Shown: positions 1-10,335 of the stretch, one piece after another | Position numbering within the stretch: the stretch's first letter is position 1 | How the letters are laid out: each line of letters begins with the position of its first letter | From: Chrysaora quinquecirrha | Lineage: Eukaryota > Cnidaria > Scyphozoa > Semaeostomeae > Pelagiidae | DNA: 64,000 nucleotides | Direction of reading: 5' to 3' | Assembly (NCBI GenBank): GCA_014526335.1 | Contig: JACTAT010000032.1 | Location: 10,783,495-10,847,494 of the forward strand | Notes under the pieces: generated by a model | Told to the model about the DNA's origin: nothing | What the model saw: the letters and a program-made list of their open reading frames with translations, nothing else | Database searches by the model: none | Made by a program: the position numbers and the translations under genes

Positions 1-139
1 TACTTTATAAAAGAAACAAAACAACCATATCAACATAATTTAACTATACATCTACCTTTAACTCCTAAAGTATAAAATGCGACACTGACCATGCGATAAA
101 ATATAACTTCTATCGACAATACACAACCAACTAATTATG
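1..139. other. 3' flank of the GCNT-like gene
   Basis: AT-rich sequence downstream of the stop codon of the minus-strand glycosyltransferase. It probably holds its 3' untranslated region. I see no canonical AATAAA on the minus strand here. Confidence 0.4.
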
Positions 140-1702
140 CTAAAAGTCGTGATCTTCAATGAGAGGTTGTCTTAAATTTTGATAAAGGCATTCTAAAACA
201 ATTCTGTCGACACCCATTTCAAAAGGACCAGCAAACAGATTATCCTGTCCTAGCAACCAACGAAGGTCTTTATAACTGAATATACATATGTTGCCATTAT
301 ATTTGCCACCACATTTATAGCTGCTAGTGCCTTTCACATGCCGAGCTACAAGGAAATTTTCCTGCGTCGTATACACATCTTCACCACCTCTTATATTGTA
401 TATTTCTGACAACTCCTCGTCCTGTCTCTGTACAGACCCACCGGGTACCCCAGGAATCATATTTAGCGTCGCCCAGAAGAATTCATCAGGATATCTCGTA
501 TCATGTGACCATGCGAGAAGTGCTTTCGCTTCTCTAGAGTTAGTTACGAATTCAGCGAACTCTCTAACTGCAAGAAACATATTCTCTCCTCTAAACAGCG
601 TAACATTGCCAGGTGGAAGTGCTTTTAGTTTCTTTGTTCGAACAAAGAATTTCCGATTTGATGTCGTCTTGAAAACATGTACAAACTTATATCTTCGCAT
701 AAATCTCATGCTATAAGAATCTTTCGGGAATATTTCGTTTGAATATGGACGATGTTTCAAGTAGTCTAAGATTACAGTGTTGTTCCTCAATGGGTAAATC
801 GAACCAGAAATTGAAAATAAATACCGCCATGGTATATTTGATTTGAGTAACGTTTTGAAACACTCAATATGAGCCTTTACTCGATTTGATGACGGAAATG
901 CAACGTCGAATCTTGCTGGAGCAAGAAAAATGTTATTAAAGCAGAGAGTAAGCTTCTTGATAAATTCAAAGAGTTTTCTATTAGCATGGATATCTACATG
1001 TAGACAGTACGCATTCAATGGGTCATATATTGCTCTCAAAAGCTGAAATGTCTGATCTGCTGGCCTGTTCAGTAAAATAGAGTAAGCAATTTGAATATCG
1101 CTGCTATTTGTGTAATTGTCTGTGCTTGCCGGCTGCACAAATTCATGCATTTCCTTACACCTGCTAAATAAATCAAGCATAATACTGTTACTTCTATATT
1201 TAGGCCCAGAGCTTTTATGTTTTTCGGCAATCAATTTAATTGTATTACGCCAATGCAAATCATTTCCTGATGCTAATGCCTTGCAAGTATTCGAATAGGA
1301 GGTAGAAATGTTTGTATTTCCCGATTTCAACTTTTCTCTCTTCTTTATTCCTGCATTCTTATTGAAGTATTCTGCATCAAAACTCGATTCACCAATGACC
1401 TCCCGGTGCATTCCATGGTTTTCCGTTACGTTATCCCCATTCCACTCTGCCTGTAATAGTCTGTGCAGCTTCCAATCTGACAGAACACTATTAACTTCAA
1501 AATTACTTCCAAGAGCAACGTCCGTCGTCCTGTTACCACATGGAAAATACGTACAATAATTCCTCGATCTGTTTGTTTCTGTGGAGCGAACGAATTTCCT
1601 AACAAGCTTTCGATTTAAAAATTTATTTATCCAGTAAACACTCAGCATAACGTAGAATATTAGCAATAAAGAAGCGCAAAATTGATTGCTTCTTTTTCCC
1701 AT
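140..1702 (-). CDS. GCNT-like beta-1,6-N-acetylglucosaminyltransferase (GT14), intronless
   Basis: Probable Golgi enzyme that adds beta-1,6-linked GlcNAc (from UDP-GlcNAc) to galactose/GalNAc branches of glycoproteins. The open frame runs from 1825 (561 residues), but I prefer the second methionine (codon at 1700-1702, giving 520 residues). It is followed by MGKRSN and a single hydrophobic stretch (residues 49-66 of the long frame), the usual short cytoplasmic tail plus signal anchor of a type II Golgi transferase. A long stem with several NxS/T sites follows. The catalytic Branch-type domain occupies roughly residues 245-530: HVDIHANRKLF, SGSIYPLRNN (compare the family's LCGxDFPLKTN region) and YPDEFFWATL (compare SPDEHLWATL). 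The whole catalytic domain is in one exon, as is common for this family. Acceptor specificity (core 2, core 4, I-branching or xylosyltransferase-like) cannot be read from the sequence. Confidence 0.85.
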   Translation of the reverse strand: MGKRSNQFCASLLLIFYVMLSVYWINKFLNRKLVRKFVRSTETNRSRNYCTYFPCGNRTTDVALGSNFEVNSVLSDWKLHRLLQAEWNGDNVTENHGMHREVIGESSFDAEYFNKNAGIKKREKLKSGNTNISTSYSNTCKALASGNDLHWRNTIKLIAEKHKSSGPKYRSNSIMLDLFSRCKEMHEFVQPASTDNYTNSSDIQIAYSILLNRPADQTFQLLRAIYDPLNAYCLHVDIHANRKLFEFIKKLTLCFNNIFLAPARFDVAFPSSNRVKAHIECFKTLLKSNIPWRYLFSISGSIYPLRNNTVILDYLKHRPYSNEIFPKDSYSMRFMRRYKFVHVFKTTSNRKFFVRTKKLKALPPGNVTLFRGENMFLAVREFAEFVTNSREAKALLAWSHDTRYPDEFFWATLNMIPGVPGGSVQRQDEELSEIYNIRGGEDVYTTQENFLVARHVKGTSSYKCGGKYNGNICIFSYKDLRWLLGQDNLFAGPFEMGVDRIVLECLYQNLRQPLIEDHDF

Positions 1703-1825
1703 AATATACTTTATAAAATAATGATGTTTCAAAGGAGCCTTTTGAAGGCGCTTTGTGTGAAGTCTCGACTTGTAGCATGCTTTATCATAATCAACTCTCA
1801 AACTAAAATCTTCATAATAAACCAA

Positions 1826-3734
1826 AAAAGTTTTTGTCTATCTTTAGCAAGAACATATGTTCAGATCATCGACTATACTAAAGTATTATTTCAGTTGATA
1901 TCGAAGTTTCACAGATCGAAGAAACTGGTCACATGTAGAATGACAATTGATCTTCAAGAACGTGTGATCGGTTGATCTGAATGAAGGTGGCCACCTAATT
2001 TAAAATCACAATCAACTTGCTGCCTGCTAAAACAAATATAAATGACAATGATCAAAGGTTTAAAGCGTTTTGCAGCAGTGGCGTGATGGCTATAATTAAG
2101 CAATGGCGGTAAAGTAGTTTGTGGCGCCCCCCCATAAGGAAAATCACATGAAACAAAGCCGAAATCTCCTTTGGAAGTACCAATCTTTGACAGGCCCTTT
2201 CAATTCAGGGCCTTGTATTTAAAGTATTCGAAATTTCTTCAAAAATTTGACTTCAGATTCGAAATTAGCACTTTAGTTTTGTTGTTGTTGTTGTTGCTGT
2301 TTGCGAAAAGTAAGACTCATGTAATAAGTCTACGGCAAATCTTCGTCAAAATTTTCATCGTTATAAAAGAAACATCATTAACACTACTAGAAAGAAGAAA
2401 ATATGCCTCAACAGGAAACTTGAGGTGCTGAATTCGAACCTGAAGTTAAACTCTTTCTTTGGAGAAATTTTCGTAAATTTTTTAGTGAGGCTCTAAGTTG
2501 AAGAAATCTTCTCACTTAGACATAAATAGCAGGACTTCTGATGGACGTTTCCAGTCCCCCTTTACCCTCAGACCAATGTTGTGTTATTGACTATGAATTT
2601 AATGTTTTGATGGGAGCAGAGGTATGCTCGCTGAAATCTTAAAATAGAATAGCATTCACTGGTGGAGGAGAGGGGGGTGGAATGTTATCATCGATCACAA
2701 ACAGTACGGATATATTTTGCCCAAGATTGTAGAGCAAGGAGATCAAAGAATTCAAACCCGTGCATGAAGAATGTTCATACCACCATAGTAAACAGAAAAT
2801 ACTGTTTTCTATTGACTATGATATCACTAAGCAGTTCTTACAGCTGAACAGTTTGGGCTTCGAATACAAGTATTACAATCAACAGGCTATGTATATGTAG
2901 AGCAAGGACATTTTTATAGAAATTTTCCCTACTGGGGAAAATTTGCAAAGAGGGCCAAAAAGAGTAATAACCGAAAAGTAACTCATTTGGGCGGCACGTC
3001 TCGTACGTTGGACGAGGGAGGTAGCCACGAGCATTCGGACCATAACGGAGATGTTGTTTTTGGGTAAAAAGATGACAAATTATTCAACAAAAACTTTAAA
3101 GTTCAGTAAAAATAGAGACAACATGGAATGGAGAACATAGTATATTTATCCACCAAAAAGTTATTTTGACATACTATCTATGAGGATACACTATTTTAAC
3201 GCATTTTTTGCATCTATTTTACAAGTTCAAACAACTGTCAAAACAGCTATTTCAGTCCCAACCTGCAAAAATTGAATTTGGATATACTGTACTGCTCCTT
3301 TACGACTTTTTAATAAGTGAATTGATATTCCGAAGTCAGGTAAGTTTCGCTATATCAAACATATTATGTATACCATGATATGGTAGATGAATAATAGGTT
3401 AAAACTTTTCTTGCAAAACAATAATAAGGTTAAAAGGATAAAAAAATCCGATTTTTGTATAGCGTTACAGCTAGTGATACCCAATAAATAATTACGGCTA
3501 AAAGTCTTCTTAAATTTCTTGCGATATTTGCCCCTTGGCATATGGGACAGTATGAAAACAAATGTTAGCAATCTCTTTGTATAAATCTTGTAAGGAACTC
3601 AAATGAAACCGAAGGTAAACATTATACAACTACCGTGTCATTTCCAATATATTCCTTTTTCAGTCATTTATACAACATTTCTCTTTTTTCCTTAGTGCTT
3701 CTTCGTGCAGGAGTTTGATCGGCACAATACAAAA
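1826..3734. other. Intergenic spacer, no gene seen
   Basis: AT-rich sequence between the glycosyltransferase start and the zinc-finger stop. It contains a short GTT microsatellite near 2280. Small open frames show no family resemblance. It must hold the promoter of the glycosyltransferase and the 3' end of the zinc-finger gene, but no clear element can be named. Confidence 0.5.
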
Positions 3735-5828
3735 TTAGACTTGCATACCCTGTATAAGTGCTTGAGTGACGGCTGGTGTTTGAGTATTCAATGTTGATTC
3801 GCTGACATTGGGTTCCTCTGTTGTGTTTACTGACTCGGTGATTCCGGCAACTTGCATGATGGCGGCTGCTTGTGCAACGGCAGAGGAGGGATCCAACACC
3901 TGAGTTTGACCAAGGACATGAATCTGATTTATGACTTGAGATTGCTCAATGACTTGCATTGGATCAAGAACATGGATTTGTTGAGGTACTTCAGTATTTA
4001 ATTGGTTTGGGTTTTCTGGTTGATTTGCAGACACGTTCTCTTCATTTTCATTGGGAGCTGGTACATGTTGATAAATCAAGGATGGATCATTTTCTTGGGT
4101 TTGATTCAAAGCGTGCATCCCTGCAATTGATACTGCTTGTTGTTGCATGATTTGTTCGTCTGATACTCTAGCCTGGTCAGGCTGATCAATCACTTGTGCC
4201 TGCTCTCTTCCTTGTAAATGCTCCAAAACTTGTGCATGATTCAACACTTGACTATGATCAATGACAGCATCCGTCCCTGTCTGCAATATCAAATGAGTTG
4301 GAACATTCCCCTCTACAGTGACAGTAATCAACGCTTTGTTTGCATGGATACGTCGGTGTCTTGCTAAATCATTAGTACGTGCAAAAACTTTGTCACATAT
4401 CTCACAGCTATAGGGCTTTTCGCCTGTATGTGTGCGAAGGTGCCTTACAAGGTCACCAGAATGAGCAAATTTTCTTCCGCATGTTTGACATTCATGTGGT
4501 TTTTCTCCAGTGTGAATACGCTTGTGTCTTGATAAATCATTTGAACGTGTGCAACGCTTTCCACATATATCACAAGCATACGGCTTTTCTCCCGTATGGC
4601 TCCTCTTGTGAGGTGTCAAATTACTTGCTCTACTGAACCGCTTACCACATATGTCACATGCAAATGGCTTCTCTCCTGAATGAATACGGGTATGAGCCAC
4701 AAGATGACTAGATCTTTTGAAACATCTTCCACATTCCTCGCACGTATGAACCTTCATTTCACCAACAGAAGTCTTCTTCGCAGATGGTTCACTGTCTTTG
4801 TCAGTAGCAATAGATATGTCTTCAATTTTATCATCTGCACCATGCTCACTGCGATGCTTCTTCATAAGTTCAGGATCAGTAATCACTTCAGTACAAATTT
4901 CGCAGACAGTTGGGTCTCTGTGTGTTTTAGCATGTCTTGCAAGATCATTCGTCCTCACAAAGCTCTTCCCACATGTCTTGCATTCATATGGCCTCTCTCC
5001 AGTGTGAGTCCGTTCATGCCTCACCAAATCTCCCTTATGAGAAAATGATTTTCCACATTCTGTGCAGCTGAAAGGCTTCTCGCCCGTGTGAATTCTTTTA
5101 TGCCTTGTTAAGTCATTAGACCGAGTACATCTTTTCCCACATGTAGGGCATTCAAAAGGTTTTTCGCCTGAATGGCTCCGTTCATGTGGTTTCAGGTTGC
5201 TAGCACGACTAAATCGTTTGCCACAGATTCCACATGGAAACGGTTTCTCTCCCGTGTGTACACGCTGATGAGCAATGAGATGACTTGATCTTTTGAACGC
5301 TTTATCGCATGTTGGACATTGAAATGCTTTCTTTGTAGGACTCTTATTAGCGTCATCGCCAGGTTGTGCTTCAGTCTCTTGTGATGCTTCTTCGTTACTA
5401 TGTGACGACTCTTCTTGAGACTGTTGCTCGATTATGGCTTGTGCTGGTCTTTCTTCTTCTTCTTCTGCATCCATTGCAAAATCATCTTGTTCTATTTCAT
5501 TAGTAACATCATTCTGCTCTGCCGGTTCTTCTTTATCTTCTTGTGTTGTATATAGAACAAAATTGTACTGCTGGGTTTCTTCAACTTGGCCATTGTTGTT
5601 TTCACGCATATCATTCATACCTATGTTCTGTAATAAATGCTCTTTGATGTGAGTGGCATGGTCTTCTTGGGTTGAAAACATTTCATTGCATGTATTGCAT
5701 TTGAAACATGTTACTTGGTTAACAATGATTGCGTCATCAGCATTCACCATACTTTCGTTTTCTACTGCTGACATTTCTGTTTGTTGGTCAAAATTTGAAG
5801 TTGATTTCCCGTCGTCGTTCGGTTCCAT
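3735..5828 (-). CDS. C2H2 zinc-finger protein with two matching five-finger arrays
   Basis: Probable sequence-specific nuclear DNA-binding protein, 697 residues in one coding exon. An N-terminal isolated C2H2 finger (C44, C47, H60, H64) is followed by an acidic, glutamine-rich segment (about 80-160). Array 1 has five canonical fingers joined by TGEKP-type linkers (about 171-303), then one degenerate finger (C309, C312, H325, H329). Array 2 repeats five fingers (about 363-495). The C-terminal 200 residues are glutamine-rich, with six-residue repeats of the type xxQVID (525-548 and 617-646), plausibly a regulatory region. Matched fingers in the two arrays share the predicted base-contact residues (helix positions -1, 2, 3, 6): R-S-H-A, R-S-N-P, R-N-D-R, H-G-D-R, R-N-D-R. 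The start methionine lies 12 bases after a 3' splice site (TTTCAG, minus strand, ending at 5841), so at least one noncoding 5' exon exists. I cannot name an ortholog. Confidence 0.9.
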   Translation of the reverse strand: MEPNDDGKSTSNFDQQTEMSAVENESMVNADDAIIVNQVTCFKCNTCNEMFSTQEDHATHIKEHLLQNIGMNDMRENNNGQVEETQQYNFVLYTTQEDKEEPAEQNDVTNEIEQDDFAMDAEEEEERPAQAIIEQQSQEESSHSNEEASQETEAQPGDDANKSPTKKAFQCPTCDKAFKRSSHLIAHQRVHTGEKPFPCGICGKRFSRASNLKPHERSHSGEKPFECPTCGKRCTRSNDLTRHKRIHTGEKPFSCTECGKSFSHKGDLVRHERTHTGERPYECKTCGKSFVRTNDLARHAKTHRDPTVCEICTEVITDPELMKKHRSEHGADDKIEDISIATDKDSEPSAKKTSVGEMKVHTCEECGRCFKRSSHLVAHTRIHSGEKPFACDICGKRFSRASNLTPHKRSHTGEKPYACDICGKRCTRSNDLSRHKRIHTGEKPHECQTCGRKFAHSGDLVRHLRTHTGEKPYSCEICDKVFARTNDLARHRRIHANKALITVTVEGNVPTHLILQTGTDAVIDHSQVLNHAQVLEHLQGREQAQVIDQPDQARVSDEQIMQQQAVSIAGMHALNQTQENDPSLIYQHVPAPNENEENVSANQPENPNQLNTEVPQQIHVLDPMQVIEQSQVINQIHVLGQTQVLDPSSAVAQAAAIMQVAGITESVNTTEEPNVSESTLNTQTPAVTQALIQGMQV

Positions 5829-5840
5829 CGTGCCTCACAC

Positions 5841-5846
5841 CTGAAA
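5841..5846 (-). promoter_or_regulatory. 3' splice acceptor in the 5' UTR of the zinc-finger gene
   Basis: On the minus strand TTTCAG ends at 5841, just before GTGTGAGGCACG and the start ATG. This implies an upstream noncoding exon that I could not locate. Confidence 0.45.
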
Positions 5847-8800
5847 CACAAGTGGTCGAATCATCTTTTAAAGATTGCTAATAGAAATAGTATTCTAAAG
5901 TTCTACAAAAGCAGCCGGAGCTTTTTAAGTTTTGGAGACCTTTGGTGGTCATATTGGTGAGATGGCTTAATACGGAGGGGGACTTATTAATAGGAATCGG
6001 AATATTGTCTGTTCTTTTTTCACTTATAGTCAAGAAGAATGTCAAGTGGATCACAAAGTGGACTAGATTCGAATGATTTAACGGGTAACACATTAAGTTG
6101 AAGTTTAAAGTGATATGATTGAAATACTGAATACATTTCGCCAAATTTTGCATATTCCTTAGGTACTTCAAGTATTGTAGAAGTCAGTGGCCATTTAAGT
6201 AGTCAAGGGAACGCTTGGCAAGATTCTGTTAGCGACGTGTAACCCGAGCTTCAAAATATAGAATTAAGCAGGAACACCACGATGCAAAAACAAGCCTCGT
6301 TTGTTGTGTAATCAATATAATAAAATCAATACTTCACTTTGTCAAGCTAAGCTGCTTGCTAGCGTAATGGGCTGGAAAATTTCAGCAAACAATTCATTAG
6401 GATTGCAGTTATGGAGAAAATTTACGTTGTAAAAGATTGTGGACTTTCAGAAAAAAAATAGTGTCTGATAAAGGCCTGATACAGTCAGCGTGCACGCTAA
6501 ATTAATCCAACTCCAGATGAGACGATTAGGAAATAAATGGGAACGCCATTGTATATGGCAAGAAAACTGCCTTTGGTAAGCAAAGCAAGAAAAATGATTA
6601 TTTTTCTCTCGTACATATGCCAATCTATCTTCATAACGAAAACCCTAACGCTCGTTTCAAATAAACTATCAAAACAGTCAAAAAGTAGATTGCATTTTTC
6701 GTGATTTTCGTTGTCTGAAGGAGTTTTATCTTTTTTCGATGTGGAAGAAAGTACTTCTTCTTGACACTCGAAGTTTTGTTATTGTTTGTGCAAAATAATT
6801 GCATTACGTTCACTTGTAGTTAATTTCATTTTCATCATAATGTTCTCAGCTAAAACATTTATTTTCCCTCCCATGTCATTCTTTTGTTAACAACTTCTAA
6901 GAAATTTAAGCCTTGTTTACACTACAAATCTAACCCGGGTTAACTTCAACCCGGGTCAAATTCGGGTTTGAAATTTCGAAGTGTAAACAGGGCTTTAATG
7001 TACAGTATGAAAAACCTTGACACGTCCATACAGCGAAGAGCAGACTAAATCACTGGTATCGCGGGTGTCCAATATATAGAGGTTACACTGTAGAAAAAAT
7101 TATAGTTCAACAGACATCTTTTACTGCAGGAAAATTTATGAAAAAACCAAAGATACCAAGTGGCACACTAGGACATAGAATCTGCTACAACTTTCCTAAC
7201 GGGTAGACACAATATACATAAGACGAATAAGAGGATGGCATTCAAATGACACACTGAGGTGTTTTTTCCTCACTTAACTTTCCCCTTATCATAACTTTCC
7301 TGTTGATAAGAATACTTAACTTTGTTTTGCTTTTGTTTTTTAAGAGTTGGTTTGTATTAGTTACATCTTCTTTCAAATTAAGCTACTTTGTAACCAACTT
7401 TACAGAAAGTGATTTATAAAAGAAATATCTGCATAGGAGGCAGGGCAGCTGAAAGGCTGCCACCCCCTTACTGAGTAAAAATCTTTTTAGAACAGCCATG
7501 TTTGGGCACAAAATTCAATGAAAGTCAGATAAAAGCTTCAAAAACAATTGATTAAGAATTGGGCAACTCCCTAAATGATATCTTCCCCTACACCCATCTT
7601 CTCTGCAAAAATTAAGGCATTTAGGTCTGCCAATTCATGGCATAAATCATTAAAAAAACCACAAAGGTATATTATTTTTGGTTACATCCCAGGGGTGGGG
7701 GGTACATGACTTATAAATGGATGGGGATATGCCACCCAGAATTTTAAAACCCACCCACATCTAAGAAAGTTTCAATACTGGCCCAAAAAAAACTTTCTTA
7801 TAAAAAAAACATGTATTAGCACTTATTAGAATAAACATGCTAGTATTAGTTGCATATGTCTATGGGACTGTAAACAAATCAATTCTTTCACATAAAACAT
7901 GCAATGAAAGCTTTGAAACTACACTTGCCATTACCACAAAACCATCCCAGTGATAACTGACATCAAATCACTTCAATCTAATCACCCCTATATTACCACT
8001 ACATCCACTCGACCTGTAGACTCCTGGCCGGTTACCTAGGATCTCCATGTAGTGGACGGGGATTCACCACCAGTCCAGATTGGATGTATTTCTACATATA
8101 TATAGTTATCTCATACGACATCTTTGCATCATTTGATGTGTGAGATAATAAGATGTATAGGCAAAACCAAGGATCAATATACTTTAAAACACTGAGATTT
8201 CTATAAAAATTATTTTTGGTAACAATAAATATGCTCCTTTTTGACCTGTTCCCAGCTGAACCAACAAACACCTTTAGTTTTTAGGCAATTTCAGTATTTT
8301 TTTCTTTTGCATTATGGCTTGCCCTAGCCTAGCCATATGGGTGGCCCATCTGCGTGTCCATTATGACATGATGGGCCTAGCTGGTTTGGGCTTCTGGGTT
8401 ATGTTATTATTGCTGGCGTTATATTTCTCTGCTCCAAATTAATGATGTTGGCAGGGCTGTTTACTGTGTAAACCAAATTGTGCAAGATGAAACGGATGAT
8501 CCTGAATTCTCAACATCACCATATTTGTCTGTTTATCAGCTGCCCTGATAAAATGACTCAAATCCACTTCGATTTCCCGCCAAGTGATCCCAAGAGGAAC
8601 ATCCCTAACATATTCTTGCAGTCGCAGTTCTGCAGTGTTTTAAGAGAGCCGTTTCTTGTCTGACCAAAGATCTTAGGCCATTCGTTTTCGCCATGACATC
8701 GCTGTGTAAATGTTTAGCACTAAAAATTACTGTCAGAAACATAAAGTCAGAGAAATACATATTTCAACCCACCTACCAATTAACTTGGAAATCTAAATCT

Positions 8801-9315
8801 GGGAAATTGATGAAGACTGAATCAGCAAACAACCAGAACGATGTACAACAAATTTAGAGATTGTGAAGGAGCATGAAAAAGCGCCTTGCTCATGGACGAA
8901 GAACTTTTCCATCACCTCAAAGCTGAAGCAAAGGAAACGAAGTGCATGGTGGGAACGATTGCTAACAATGAAGAAATGCGTTTGAAATTCAAACCAATTG
9001 TTTCCAGACTCCCCCATACTCATACCCAGTCCCACTCATCGAATTACTGCAGGTTTTTCTGGTTTTTCATGCCCCTTTGGGGAATATTGTACCCACAATA
9101 CCCTTCGAAACCCAAAAGGTTTAGTTCATAGCAATTAAGCATTTAACAAGCAGCACCAAAAAATTAACTCTTGGGGGCTTGTGCTGGGAAACTGTTTTCA
9201 ACTGAATTGTTTTCAAAACAGCCTGCATTTCTAGAATCCCTAAGTGTTTTTTTTTTTAATTTGCCGAGATAGAGGAAGTCTTTGCCGTCGGCTTATCTGG
9301 TTCGGGAAAAATATG
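5847..9315. other. Intergenic spacer with repeat fragments
   Basis: No conserved exon is recognisable. The stretch contains a small foldback element (6910-6994) and the right end of a word-pair miniature element near 7765-7815, where a CTTTCTTATAA end precedes an A-run. It presumably includes the promoter and first exon of the zinc-finger gene. Confidence 0.4.
6910..6994. mobile_element. 85-base foldback element flanked by TTAA
   Basis: The inverted ends GCCTTGTTTACACT and AGTGTAAACAGGGC enclose a short CCCGGGTT-rich core. TTAA occurs on both outer sides (6906-6909 and 6995-6998). A TTAA duplication is typical of piggyBac-type transposition, but this piece is too short to be autonomous. Confidence 0.6.
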
Positions 9316-9711
9316 GGGTGTTCGACATCCACGGCCCCGGCCCTCAAGCACACACACCCTGCCGTAAATTCTATTATTTCATGGAAATCTCTAAGAAATC
9401 AATTTGCTTCAACAGGAATCTTGTACGCTTTTTTAAAGAGTAAAATGCCTCGCATTGAGAATCACCGGTTTCTTCATTATTTTGATGTAGTTCTGTAAGT
9501 TTCTTAAATTTTAAGAGTGGCTAGATCTTGGTTTCTTATAAACATTTTCTCATGAAAAAGTGTACTTTATTGCCTTTCTCTTCGGTTTCACCATAAAAAC
9601 GTCTACTTTGCTTTGTTTTAACGAAATTTGGAGGCCTTGATGTGAAATATCGCTAAAAAATATAGGGGGCCCCGAGGGCTCCAAGGCCGGTGCCGTGGAT
9701 ATCGAACACCC
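9316..9711. mobile_element. 396-base TIR element with 9-base target duplication
   Basis: The inverted termini start GGGTGTTCGAYATCCACGG and run about 28 bases (9316-9343 versus 9684-9711). The 9-mer AAAAATATG lies directly outside both ends (9307-9315 and 9712-9720), a clean target-site duplication. Nine bases is the usual duplication length of Mutator-like elements. No transposase frame is present, so this is a non-autonomous copy. Confidence 0.75.
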
Positions 9712-9720
9712 AAAAATATG

Positions 9721-10329
9721 CAAATTTTCTTGGGTCTCGGGTATTTCTACAAGTTTTGCTATGGTTGAAGGCATGATGGGAACGATTCGATTTGAAGTAA
9801 AGAGGAATTTCGTTTAATGAAGTTATGTTATGACATCGAGGACGGTTTATTTCTAAAATGTGACTATTTTTCTGTTTTGTTCGGCGAATTTGTTTATTTG
9901 CTTTCGTTTGTGCTATATATTGCGATTAAGTCGGATTAGGATTGCCCTACCACCACTAAACCATTTAAATGGCAAATGCCCCAGTGCCACTGATCTGGAA
10001 TCACATAGAAGCTCAAAGCAACAGTCCAAGACATCTTAACAGTTTGCAGACCTAGGAGGTTTTAGAAGTTCTATAAGTGCATGCTCCCCGCTGGAGACAG
10101 CTTGCACTCAGCTACGAGGACCATTCATAGTCCCAAATAACATGACCTGCTAATCAAGTATATGAAGGTTGAAAAATATGAGCACACCATTTGACTACAG
10201 TGCTAGAATGATTGTATCATTTCTACTAAAAGAAAAATTATCCAAAAATCAAAATTAACAGCAGTTAACTGAGATACCGAGAGTATGAAAGGAACTCAGA
10301 GTACATAGAAGCACGAGTCTGTTTTGGGA
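9721..10329. other. Spacer downstream of the SOD gene
   Basis: No gene or clear repeat seen. It should include the SOD 3' untranslated region if the polyadenylation signal at the stop codon is not used. Confidence 0.4.
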
Positions 10330-10335
10330 TTTATT
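10330..10335 (-). terminator. Possible poly(A) signal overlapping the SOD stop codon
   Basis: On the minus strand AATAAA is formed by the last bases around the TAA stop (10331-10333). I see no other AATAAA in the next 130 bases, so this may be the working signal, giving a very short 3' untranslated region. Confidence 0.35.
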
